This document shows, in pieces, positions 7,941 through 15,580 of a DNA stretch of 64,000 bases. The notes under the pieces are model-generated. The model saw only the letters and a list, made by a program, of their open reading frames with translations, made no database searches and was not told the DNA's origin. Origin of the DNA: Chryseobacterium aahli (GTDB taxonomy: Bacteria > Bacteroidota > Bacteroidia > Flavobacteriales > Weeksellaceae). Position 1 is the stretch's first letter. Every line of letters begins with the position of its first letter. Position numbers and translations under genes: made by a program. The stretch lies in NCBI RefSeq assembly GCF_022699665.1, contig NZ_JALDNB010000007.1:186001-250000 (forward strand). Reading direction: 5' to 3'.

Positions 7941-8831
7941 TTATAAGGCTTTGTAAATATACTTTTGAGCCTGAGTCTGATCCGAAACCGGATAGTTCAT
8001 AGAATCATAAAGATACGTGTAACCACCAGGAATAACAGGAGCCGGAGAAGGATATACAATACTGAAACTTGACACATTATTAGCTGATAATGTAGAAAAA
8101 TTATAAGGATGTACTAAACTCCACATGACAAAAAATGTTTTTGGCAAAGTAGTGTAAGGATTTATCTTATTATCGTAGGCTGTGTAGTTATACGTTAAAG
8201 TCATTGCACTAGACATGTCCGGAACACCAGTGGCACTGGTAACTCCCGATTCAGATACCATCTTTGTGATATTATCTCCTGTGTTTGTAAAATTATAATT
8301 AGTAAAGTGAGTATAAGTAGTTCCAGATTTTTTCTTTTCAACGATTTTGGTCATTTTCCCGGAACCATCGTATGTATAGGTATACTCGCTGTCGAAAGTA
8401 GGCATAGTTCCTAAGCTTGTATTACAAGTCGTATAATTTATTTTCCCGCTCGAATCGTAAGTGATATTAAATTCATAGTTTAAAGTATTTGCAGGAGCGC
8501 CATTGACTTCCTGTCCGAATTTCACTTTTGTAATTTTTCCTGAAGTATAGGTAACATTTCCTACAAGAAATGAAGTAGGACCACTTGCTTCTTTGAAAAT
8601 CGCTTTTTCTAAAACATTTCCGGTGGTAACAAACTCCTGGTTAGTCTCGTTATTGACAATAATTTTATGCAAAATTCTAGGCCCCGTGATTGTAGGAGCA
8701 GTGGTTCCACTTCCGCTACCACCTGCATTGTTGTTATTTTGATTAATAGGATCTGCGGTTGTATTGTCGCATGAGAACATAAAGAAAAGAAGTAGAGCTG
8801 CTACGACTTTAAAAAAGTTGTTTTTGATCAT
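7941..8831 (-). CDS. Lipoprotein of unknown function, paralogue of the 5806-6738 product
   Basis: 296 aa. Signal peptide with lipobox FMFSC-DN, then an Asn/Gly/Ser-rich linker (residues about 27-47) that tethers the folded part to the membrane anchor. The body has repeated YTY-DGSGKMTKI and ITYDSSGKI units, the YD/RHS-like pattern of beta-turn repeats. It shares GPRILHK, YDNKINPYTTLPK and the closing KYIYKAL with the lipoprotein at 5806-6738. No catalytic motif is visible. A role at the cell surface is plausible but not shown. Confidence 0.75.
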   Translation of the reverse strand: MIKNNFFKVVAALLLFFMFSCDNTTADPINQNNNNAGGSGSGTTAPTITGPRILHKIIVNNETNQEFVTTGNVLEKAIFKEASGPTSFLVGNVTYTSGKITKVKFGQEVNGAPANTLNYEFNITYDSSGKINYTTCNTSLGTMPTFDSEYTYTYDGSGKMTKIVEKKKSGTTYTHFTNYNFTNTGDNITKMVSESGVTSATGVPDMSSAMTLTYNYTAYDNKINPYTTLPKTFFVMWSLVHPYNFSTLSANNVSSFSIVYPSPAPVIPGGYTYLYDSMNYPVSDQTQAQKYIYKAL

Positions 8832-8854
8832 AAAGTTTAGTTTTTTTTAGTTCA

Positions 8855-8862
8855 CAAATATA
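8855..8862 (-). promoter_or_regulatory. -7 box (TATATTTG) of the 7941-8831 lipoprotein gene
   Basis: Exact TAnnTTTG on the minus strand, 23 bases before the start, in the same sequence context as the box at 6765-6772. Confidence 0.5.
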
Positions 8863-8908
8863 ATTATTTTTCAACACGACTTGATTTAATTTAAATTTTT
8901 AACAAAAA

Positions 8909-8936
8909 AAATCTAAAAACTTTCGCTTTTAGATTT
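8909..8936 (-). terminator. Terminator of mfd
   Basis: Ten-bp stem aaatctaaaa / ttttagattt with an 8-base loop, then eight T on the minus strand, just downstream of the mfd stop. Confidence 0.75.
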
Positions 8937-8981
8937 ATATTTTGATTAAAATTTCAGAAAACCACAAATACGTTGATGATT

Positions 8982-11900
8982 TTAAACATTTAAAATAGAT
9001 TTCAATAAAACGTTCACCTCATCTACATTTTGCACCCCATCTTTTCTCATCATTAATTGATTGCCTTCTTTCCCAATCTTCTCTTTCAACTGAGCCTGTG
9101 ACGGATTTTGCGTTAGATAACTGATAATATGCCTGAATTTATCGGTCTGATAAAATTTATCTTGTGGATTATTCGGGAAATATCCTAAAAAAACCTCGTT
9201 TTTCATGACAATCTTTTCAAAACCAATATCTGCAGCAAGCCATTTCAAGGCAACAGTTTTTAATAAGTTAACAGCTTCAGAAGGTAATGTTCCGAAACGG
9301 TCTGTCAATTCCGATTCAAATTTCTGAAGGTCAATTTCATTATCAATTTCAGCTAATTTTTGGTAAAGCAACAATCTTTCTTCCGTGCTTGAGATGTAAA
9401 AATCTGGTAACATTAATTCCAAATCTGTATCAATATTAACTTCTTTTACAGACTTGAATAATTTCTGACGGTCTTCTTCGTTTTCAAACAGATTTTCAAA
9501 ATCCTTATCGTCTTTTAATTCTTCAAGAGCTTCCTGCATCATCTTTTGATACGTTTCAAAGCCCATTTCGTTGATAAATCCGCTTTGCTCACCGCCTAAC
9601 AAATCTCCCGCACCACGAATTTCCAAATCTTTCATCGCAATCTGAAAACCACTTCCCAAATCTGAAAACTGCTCAATTGCTTCGAGCCTTTTTCTAGCAT
9701 CAGAAGTCACCATATCCAAAGGCGGCGTAATGAGGTAACAGAAAGCTTTTCGGTTGCTTCGCCCAACACGACCTCTCATTTGGTGAAGATCTGCCATCCC
9801 GAAACGTTGCGCATCATTAATAAACATGGTATTCGCATTCGGAACGTCTACTCCACTTTCTACAATGGTGGTTGCAACCAAAACGTCATATTTCCCTTCC
9901 ATAAAGTCAAGAACGTTTCTTTCAAGCTGTTTGCCTTCCATTTGTCCGTGACCGGTAATTACTCTTGCGTCAGGAACCAATCTTTGAATCAATCCTGCAA
10001 TATCTTTAAGATTTTCAACTCTGTTGTTAATAAAATAAACCTGTCCGTCACGCTGCAACTCATAAGAAACTGCATCACGAATAATTTCTTCACTAAAACC
10101 AACCATGTGCGTTTCCACAGGCTGTCTGTTGGGCGGTGGCGTTTTAATCACCGATAAATCTCTTGCAGCCATCAACGAAAACTGTAAAGTTCTCGGAATC
10201 GGCGTTGCAGTCAATGTCAGCGTATCAATATTTGATTTTAAAGTTTTTAATTTATCCTTTACAGAAACTCCGAATTTATGCTCTTCATCGATAATTAAAA
10301 GACCTAAATCTTTAAATTTAACTTTTTCAGAAGCTAACTGGTGCGTTCCAATGACGATGTCTATCTTTCCGTCTTTTAAACCCGCTATGGTTTCAGATTT
10401 TTGTTTTGCCGTTCTGAATCTGTTTAAATAAGAAACATTTACAGGAAAATCTTTCAATCTCTCTGTAAAACTTCTGTAATGCTGAAACGCTAAAATCGTA
10501 GTCGGAACTAAGATCGCAACTTGTTTTCCGTCCGTCGCTGCTTTGAATGCGGCACGAATCGCAACTTCCGTTTTCCCGAAACCTACGTCGCCACAAACCA
10601 AACGATCCATCACGGTGTCAGCTTCCATATCGTTTTTCACATCTATCGTTGCTTTTTCCTGATCGGGTGTATCTTCGTAGATGAAACTCGCTTCCAACTC
10701 ATTCTGAAGATAAGAATCCGGTGTGTAGGCAAAACCTTTAGCTGTTTTTCTTTCTGCGTATAATTTAATTAAATCAAAAGCAATCTGCTTGACTCTGGCT
10801 TTTGTTTTCTGTTTTAATGATTTCCAGGCGGGCGAACCTAATTTACTCAAAACAACTTCTCTCCCATCGGGACCGTTGTATTTTGAGATTTTATGCAATG
10901 AATGAATACTTACATATAATAAGTCTCCATTTTTATAAGTTAATTTAAAACATTCCTGAATTTTCCCGTCGTTATTTACTTTTACCAATCCCATGAATTT
11001 TCCGATTCCATGGTCGATGTGAGCAATATAATCTCCAACTTTTAACGACATCAAATCTTTCAGAGTCAACTGTTCAGATTTGGCAAACGTGTTTTTCGCT
11101 TTATATCTTTGGTAACGATCAAAAATCTGATGATCCGTGTAGACCAAAAGTTTGTGATCGCTATCTACAAATCCTTCGTGAAGTTCAGATTTAAAACTTT
11201 TAAATGAGATTTTCGAAGCTCCTGAATCACCGAAATTGATATCCTCAAAAATAGATTCTAATCTTTCCTTTTGTTTATCCGTAGAAAAAGAAATCCAAGT
11301 CTCAAAACCCTGCTGCTGTTTTTCTTCCAAATCTTCAATTAATAATTCGAAATTTTTATGAAAAGAAGGTTGTTGTGTTTGTTTTATTTCGACCTGCTCT
11401 ATATTGGGTATTTCAATTGATTGTGGACTGAAATCTATAGTTTTAAATTTCTTATAATCAAACAAAAATTCTTCGTCAGAAATAAACAATTCCTGCGGAG
11501 TTCTGTGCGAAATATCTTTGCTTAACGTTTCATATTTTTCCAGAGATTTTTCGTAAAAACTTCTGACTTTCTGTAAACCGATTACGGCATTTTTAGAAAT
11601 CACAAAACTGTCTTTTGGCAAAAGTTCCAACAAAGAAACACGACTTCCAGACACTGAATAATTCATGTTCGAAACCAACTGAAAATCTTTTACTTTATCG
11701 ACAGAAAGCTGAGTTTCTATGTCAAAAGTTTTAATGTTTTCCACTTCATTTCCAAAAAACGTGATTCTATAAGGTTTTTCGTTTGAATAAGAAAAAACGT
11801 CTACAATTCCTCCTCGCACAGAAAACTCTCCCGGCTCGGAAACAAAATCCGTCTGCTGAAACTGATAATGCGAAAGCAATTCATCCACAAAATCAAAATC

Positions 11901-12362
11901 AAGCTGGTCTCCTACTTTGATATGATGAGAAATAGCTTTAAAATCTTCTTTCTTCAAAACTTTTTCAGACAGAGCGCCCATATAGGCAACAATGATCTTT
12001 GGAGATTTTTCTGAATTTATTTTATTTAAAACATCAGTTCTTAGAACCAAATTGGCATTCTGAGTTTTCTCGACCTGATAAGGCTCCAAATGCGTTGCCG
12101 GAAAATATAAAACCTTTTCTTTACCCAGCAAATCTTCCATTTCGGTGTTTACATACAAGGCTTCTTCTTTATCATCAACGAGATAAAGAATTGTTTTTTT
12201 ATGAGTAAGAAAAAGTTCGGCAGTGAAAATCGAAACCGAAGAGCCGGCACTTCCTCTCACAGAAAGATGCTGATGACTCTCTAGCTGAATAAAAATTTCT
12301 TTTCCAAATTCTTTTTTAAGTAAATCTGGCAAAAAGCTTTCTTTTATGGTTTTTAAATGCAT
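8982..12362 (-). CDS. mfd: Transcription-repair coupling factor (Mfd)
   Basis: About 1126 aa. It removes RNA polymerase stalled at DNA damage and recruits UvrA. Order of domains: a UvrB-like N-terminal part with EPGEFSVRGGIVDVF; the RNA polymerase interaction domain around LKVGDYIAHIDHGIGKFMG; the RecG-like helicase with Walker A GDVGFGKTEVA, DEEH box, TATPIPRTL and GRVGRSNRKAFCYL; and a C-terminal TRCF domain. The frame is open back to an ATG at 12425, but MHLKTIKESFLP at 12362 is the likely start. The extra 21 residues are not family-like, and a TATCTTTG -7 box at 12428-12435 would place the transcript start at or inside that extension. Single gene unit, with its own terminator. Confidence 0.95.
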   Translation of the reverse strand: MHLKTIKESFLPDLLKKEFGKEIFIQLESHQHLSVRGSAGSSVSIFTAELFLTHKKTILYLVDDKEEALYVNTEMEDLLGKEKVLYFPATHLEPYQVEKTQNANLVLRTDVLNKINSEKSPKIIVAYMGALSEKVLKKEDFKAISHHIKVGDQLDFDFVDELLSHYQFQQTDFVSEPGEFSVRGGIVDVFSYSNEKPYRITFFGNEVENIKTFDIETQLSVDKVKDFQLVSNMNYSVSGSRVSLLELLPKDSFVISKNAVIGLQKVRSFYEKSLEKYETLSKDISHRTPQELFISDEEFLFDYKKFKTIDFSPQSIEIPNIEQVEIKQTQQPSFHKNFELLIEDLEEKQQQGFETWISFSTDKQKERLESIFEDINFGDSGASKISFKSFKSELHEGFVDSDHKLLVYTDHQIFDRYQRYKAKNTFAKSEQLTLKDLMSLKVGDYIAHIDHGIGKFMGLVKVNNDGKIQECFKLTYKNGDLLYVSIHSLHKISKYNGPDGREVVLSKLGSPAWKSLKQKTKARVKQIAFDLIKLYAERKTAKGFAYTPDSYLQNELEASFIYEDTPDQEKATIDVKNDMEADTVMDRLVCGDVGFGKTEVAIRAAFKAATDGKQVAILVPTTILAFQHYRSFTERLKDFPVNVSYLNRFRTAKQKSETIAGLKDGKIDIVIGTHQLASEKVKFKDLGLLIIDEEHKFGVSVKDKLKTLKSNIDTLTLTATPIPRTLQFSLMAARDLSVIKTPPPNRQPVETHMVGFSEEIIRDAVSYELQRDGQVYFINNRVENLKDIAGLIQRLVPDARVITGHGQMEGKQLERNVLDFMEGKYDVLVATTIVESGVDVPNANTMFINDAQRFGMADLHQMRGRVGRSNRKAFCYLITPPLDMVTSDARKRLEAIEQFSDLGSGFQIAMKDLEIRGAGDLLGGEQSGFINEMGFETYQKMMQEALEELKDDKDFENLFENEEDRQKLFKSVKEVNIDTDLELMLPDFYISSTEERLLLYQKLAEIDNEIDLQKFESELTDRFGTLPSEAVNLLKTVALKWLAADIGFEKIVMKNEVFLGYFPNNPQDKFYQTDKFRHIISYLTQNPSQAQLKEKIGKEGNQLMMRKDGVQNVDEVNVLLKSILNV

Positions 12363-12427
12363 AAAAATTATAATAGGTAAAACGACAAAAGCGATTTCGG
12401 GAGAATTCCGAAACCGTTTTAGCATTA

Positions 12428-12435
12428 CAAAGATA
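12428..12435 (-). promoter_or_regulatory. -7 box (TATCTTTG) of mfd
   Basis: Exact TAnnTTTG on the minus strand. It argues for the 12362 start codon, because the ATG at 12425 would lie at the very beginning of the transcript. No clear TTG at -33. Confidence 0.45.
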
Positions 12436-12609
12436 ATGCTATTTTCCTTAAACGTTCAGCGGATTGTCTTTATATAGAAATATCAATAATAAATGAATAT
12501 AAATCACAATTTTTCATTAAAAATTTAAAAATACGTTAAAAATATTCACATAATTGATTACGGCACAGTGTTTGAAAAGTCTACTTCCGTAAACCAAAAA
12601 AATAATTTT

Positions 12610-13002
12610 ATGAAAAATGCAATCAAAATTTTAGGAGTTTTTATGCTGGTGATGTTCACTGCAATTTCATTCACATCGTGTAGTAGCGATGACGATCCGG
12701 CAGACAATGATTTCTTTGCAGGAACTTACAAAGGGAAAATCTCCTATAACGACGGATCAACAACGAATACCACAGATAATGGTGAAGTTTTTGTAACTAA
12801 AATCGCAAGTGCTACAAAGTATAACTTCAGATTTTCAAACGGAATCCCTGATCTTAACGGTCTGGAATTTGAAAAACAAGGAGATAACACATTGGTAATG
12901 GTGGGTTCTAACGCTTTAGTGTATGTTAGAATTGACAATAACGAACTGAAAATGTATTATACCGCAGACGGTAAAACATGGACAGCTAATGCTACCAGAT
13001 AA
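12610..13002 (+). CDS. Small lipoprotein of unknown function
   Basis: 131 aa from the ATG at 12610, which begins a clear signal peptide (MKNAIKILGVFMLVMF) and lipobox SFTSC-SS. The 14 extra in-frame residues from 12568 would spoil the signal peptide and are left out. After the cysteine comes the acidic SSDDDPADND linker, which resembles a Bacteroidota lipoprotein export signal (acidic residues after the Cys direct the protein to the cell surface). The rest is a small beta-rich domain (FFAGTYKGKISY, VYVRIDNNELKMYY), like many 'lipocalin-like' domains. No catalytic residues can be named. Single gene followed by a strong hairpin. Confidence 0.75.
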   Translation: MKNAIKILGVFMLVMFTAISFTSCSSDDDPADNDFFAGTYKGKISYNDGSTTNTTDNGEVFVTKIASATKYNFRFSNGIPDLNGLEFEKQGDNTLVMVGSNALVYVRIDNNELKMYYTADGKTWTANATR

Positions 13003-13023
13003 CAACTATTCATACATATCTGG

Positions 13024-13057
13024 AACCTGCTTCTCTTTTGGGAAGCGGGTTTTTTTG
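13024..13057 (+). terminator. Terminator after the 12610-13002 lipoprotein gene
   Basis: Twelve-pair stem (aacctgcttctc with gggaagcgggtt, including G-T pairs), TTTT loop, then a T run. Confidence 0.85.
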
Positions 13058-13179
13058 TGTCTAAAATCTGTTTAATCTTTTTTTAATCTGTAATAAACTT
13101 TAGTTAAGTCTCTTAAAATTGATTTTCATATTGAGATTTTACATAAATTTACTTAAACAAAAACAATAAATTTCTACGC

Positions 13180-13425
13180 ATGAAAAAATTTCTTACCGCA
13201 ATGTCAATCGTATTAGGATTGGGATTTGCAACAGCTCAACAAGCTGTTCCTGCTACAAAAAGCACCGTACAAAAAACAACTAAAACAGTAAAAGCTGCTA
13301 AACCTGAAGCCGCAAAACCTGCAGTCAAACTAAAAAAGGACGGAACGCCTGACAAAAGATATAAAGAAAATCAAAAGTTAAAAAAAGACGGAACGCCAGA
13401 TAAAAGGTACAAAACAAACAAATAA
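13180..13425 (+). CDS. Small basic exported protein with LKKDGTPDKRYK repeats
   Basis: 81 aa. Signal peptide MKKFLTAMSIVLGLGFATAQ, then a Lys/Ala/Thr/Pro-rich segment and two copies of a 16-residue unit starting LKKDGTPDKRYKENQK. The mature protein is very basic and probably disordered. Similar short periplasmic proteins with KKDGTPDKRYK units occur in several Flavobacteriia, but I know of no assigned function. A strong positive charge could suit binding to nucleic acid, lipopolysaccharide or peptidoglycan; that is speculation. It is a single gene followed by two terminator-like hairpins. Confidence 0.8.
   Translation: MKKFLTAMSIVLGLGFATAQQAVPATKSTVQKTTKTVKAAKPEAAKPAVKLKKDGTPDKRYKENQKLKKDGTPDKRYKTNK
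13329..13422 (+). repeat. Two tandem coding repeats in the 13180-13425 gene
   Basis: The 48-base unit encoding LKKDGTPDKRYKENQK is followed by a diverged copy encoding LKKDGTPDKRYKTNK. The DNA copies differ at third codon positions, so this is an old duplication under protein-level selection. Confidence 0.8.
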
Positions 13426-13426
13426 T

Positions 13427-13449
13427 CAACATTAAAAAATGTTGTTTTT
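13427..13449 (+). terminator. Terminator of the small repeat-protein gene
   Basis: Seven-bp stem caacatt / aatgttg, AAAA loop, then five T. It lies directly after the stop codon. Confidence 0.65.
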
Positions 13450-13467
13450 CATAATCAAATTTTTAAG

Positions 13468-13498
13468 AACCGAGGGATTTTTATTCGTCGGTTTTTTT
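13468..13498 (+). terminator. Second terminator-like hairpin before the GH3 gene
   Basis: Stem aaccga / tcggtt with a 14-base loop and seven or more T. It may back up the hairpin at 13427-13449. Confidence 0.5.
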
Positions 13499-13518
13499 GT
13501 GTTTAAATTTTAAAATAT

Positions 13519-13550
13519 TTGACAGAATTCTCTACTTATTTATAAATTTG
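13519..13550 (+). promoter_or_regulatory. Promoter of the GH3-family gene
   Basis: TTG(ACA) at 13519 and TAAATTTG at 13543-13550, 21 bases apart. The -7 box ends four bases before the ATG at 13555, which predicts a leaderless mRNA. Confidence 0.6.
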
Positions 13551-13554
13551 AACC

Positions 13555-15054
13555 ATGTTAAACTTCTTCAAGAAAAATGTGGCACTGGTTTGGGCAAAAA
13601 AACATATTCAAAAGACAAATGATTTTAAGCAAAATGCAGAAAAAAATCAGGAGAAACTGCTTTTGTCATTGGTGAAAACTGCCGAGAAAACACTTTTCGG
13701 AAGAGAACATCAGTTTGAAAACATCAAATCAATTGCAGATTTTCAGAAAAATGTGCAGATTGCAGACTACGAAGACCTTAAACCTTATATCGAAAAAGTA
13801 AAAAAAGGGCAACGCAACATTCTCTGGACAGAAACTCCTGAATATTTTGCGAAAACGTCAGGAACAACCTCGGGTTCGAAATATATTCCGATTTCAAAAG
13901 AAGGAATGCCATATCAGGTTGCAGGAGCTCAAAGTGCGTTATTTCATTATATTTCAAAAAAAGGAAATGCCGATTTCGTCAACGGAAAAATGATTTTTTT
14001 GCAGGGAAGTCCGGAATTGGAAGAAGTTTTCGGGATTAAAACCGGCAGACTTTCCGGAATTGTTGCACATCACATTCCAAATTACCTTCAAAAAAACCGT
14101 CTTCCAAGTTGGGAAACCAATCTGATAGAAGATTGGGAAGCCAAAGTCGACAAAATCGTAGAAGAAACGGAAAAAGAAAACATGACTTTGATTTCCGGAA
14201 TTCCACCGTGGTTGATCATGTATTTTGAAAAACTGATTGAGAAAAACGGCAAAAAAATAAAACAGCTTTTCCCAAATCTACAATTGATTGTTACGGGCGG
14301 CGTCAATTATGAACCATATCGTGAGAAAATGGAAGAACTTTTAGGTGGAAGAGTTGACATCGTTCAGACATTTCCTGCTTCGGAAGGCTTTTTCGCTTTT
14401 CAGGACGATTATACTAAAGAAGGACTTTTACTTTTAACAAATCATGGAATTTTCTACGAGTTTATTTCTTTGGAACAATATGGAAAACCGAATGCTCAAC
14501 GATTGACTTTAAAAGAAATCGAACTTAATAAAGACTACGCTTTAATTTTAACGACAAACTCAGGATTATGGGCATATTCTATTGGTGATGTCGTAAGATT
14601 TATTGATAAAAAACCGCACCGAATACTGGTGAGTGGGAGAACCAAACACTTTACGTCAGCTTTTGGTGAGCATGTGATTGCTTTTGAAGTGGAAGAAGCG
14701 ATGAAAGCTACAGTCGAAAAATTTCCTGCTCAAATTACAGAATTCCATCTCGCTCCGGAAGTGAACCCAGAAGAAGGGTTACCTTATCATGAGTGGTTTA
14801 TTGAATTTGAAAAAGAGCCGGAAAATTTAGGTCTATTTAAAAATGAATTGGATGATCAGCTGAGAAAACGCAATACCTATTATGATGATTTGATTTCGGG
14901 AAATATTCTTCAGAAATTAAAAATCAGTAAGCTTTCTAAAAATGCATTTCAGGAATATGCAAAATCTGAAGGTAAACTTGGCGGTCAAAATAAAATCCCA
15001 AGATTGGCAAATGACAGAAAAATTGCGGATTTATTGAAAATTTATAAAATTTAA
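13555..15054 (+). CDS. GH3-family acyl-adenylate/amide synthetase-like protein
   Basis: 499 aa, full length for the bacterial GH3 group. The family belongs to the adenylate-forming enzymes. Plant members join acyl acids such as auxin or jasmonate to amino acids; bacterial substrates are mostly unknown. The ATP-binding loop TSGTTSGSKY is at residues 101-110. The second motif TGGVNYEPYREKMEELLGG and the SIGDVVRFI segment, which carries the adenylate-contacting aspartate, are present, and a C-terminal lid follows. No signal peptide, so it is cytoplasmic. It is a single gene with its own promoter, and the neighbours give no clue to the acid or the amine. Confidence 0.85.
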   Translation: MLNFFKKNVALVWAKKHIQKTNDFKQNAEKNQEKLLLSLVKTAEKTLFGREHQFENIKSIADFQKNVQIADYEDLKPYIEKVKKGQRNILWTETPEYFAKTSGTTSGSKYIPISKEGMPYQVAGAQSALFHYISKKGNADFVNGKMIFLQGSPELEEVFGIKTGRLSGIVAHHIPNYLQKNRLPSWETNLIEDWEAKVDKIVEETEKENMTLISGIPPWLIMYFEKLIEKNGKKIKQLFPNLQLIVTGGVNYEPYREKMEELLGGRVDIVQTFPASEGFFAFQDDYTKEGLLLLTNHGIFYEFISLEQYGKPNAQRLTLKEIELNKDYALILTTNSGLWAYSIGDVVRFIDKKPHRILVSGRTKHFTSAFGEHVIAFEVEEAMKATVEKFPAQITEFHLAPEVNPEEGLPYHEWFIEFEKEPENLGLFKNELDDQLRKRNTYYDDLISGNILQKLKISKLSKNAFQEYAKSEGKLGGQNKIPRLANDRKIADLLKIYKI

Positions 15055-15097
15055 TCACATTTTCTTGATTATGAAAACATATATTCAAAAAAAATGA

Positions 15098-15105
15098 TAA
15101 ATTTG
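15098..15105 (+). promoter_or_regulatory. -7 box (TAAATTTG) of the 15124 lipoprotein gene
   Basis: Exact consensus, 18 bases before the ATG. No TTG at the expected distance. Confidence 0.4.
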
Positions 15106-15123
15106 GAAAACTAAAATTTAATA

Positions 15124-15486
15124 ATGAAAGCATCTGTACTTTTAAAATCATCTTTACTAACGGGTTTATTTGTCATCTCATCTTGTGCTACCACAAAGTA
15201 CAGCGAAAACGTTTCAACAAATAACTACTCTAATCTTGAAGCAGGAAAAATGTATGTTGTAACGCCAAGAGACGGTTCTAAAAAGCAGACCATTCTTTTC
15301 AGAAATATCAGTGGAGACAACATTATCGGAACTGCAGGTAAAAAAGACAGTACAGAAGTGGTAATTCCTAAATCTAATGTAGCATCTGTAAAAGACAGAT
15401 CTCAAGGAAGAGTGGTAGCTGGTGCTGCCGTAATCGGAGCTGCAGGAGTTGCTGCAATTGTCATCAGTTCTTTGAGAGCCGACTAA
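15124..15486 (+). CDS. Small lipoprotein with C-terminal hydrophobic glycine-zipper-like segment
   Basis: 120 aa. Signal peptide and lipobox VISSC-AT. The middle (YVVTPRDGSKKQTILFRNI, VVIPKSNVASVKD) looks like a small beta domain that might sense or bind a ligand. The end (VVAGAAVIGAAGVAAIVISS) is a Gly/Ala-rich hydrophobic segment that could sit in the membrane. I do not recognise a named family. Single gene with its own -7 box and a terminator shared with the start of the next gene. Confidence 0.7.
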   Translation: MKASVLLKSSLLTGLFVISSCATTKYSENVSTNNYSNLEAGKMYVVTPRDGSKKQTILFRNISGDNIIGTAGKKDSTEVVIPKSNVASVKDRSQGRVVAGAAVIGAAGVAAIVISSLRAD

Positions 15487-15542
15487 AATAGACGTTATCT
15501 TTCAGAAGAAATAACCAAATTCTTTCGAAAACCCCATATACC

Positions 15543-15575
15543 AATAGCCCTGAATGAATTTTTAGGGCTATTTTT
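15543..15575 (+). terminator. Terminator between the lipoprotein and MFS genes
   Basis: Nine-bp stem aatagccct / agggctatt with a 12-base loop and T run. It ends only a few bases before the ATG of the MFS gene. Confidence 0.8.
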
Positions 15576-15580
15576 ACGGA

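Noticed and set aside
12363..12425. N-terminal extension of Mfd by 21 residues (ATG at 12425)
   Set aside because: The extra residues are not like the family, and the -7 box at 12428-12435 would put the transcript start at the extension, so the ATG at 12362 is preferred.
13329..13422. Possible tandem repeat array of non-coding type
   Set aside because: The two units are in frame inside a gene with a signal peptide, and they differ at silent positions, so they are coding repeats.
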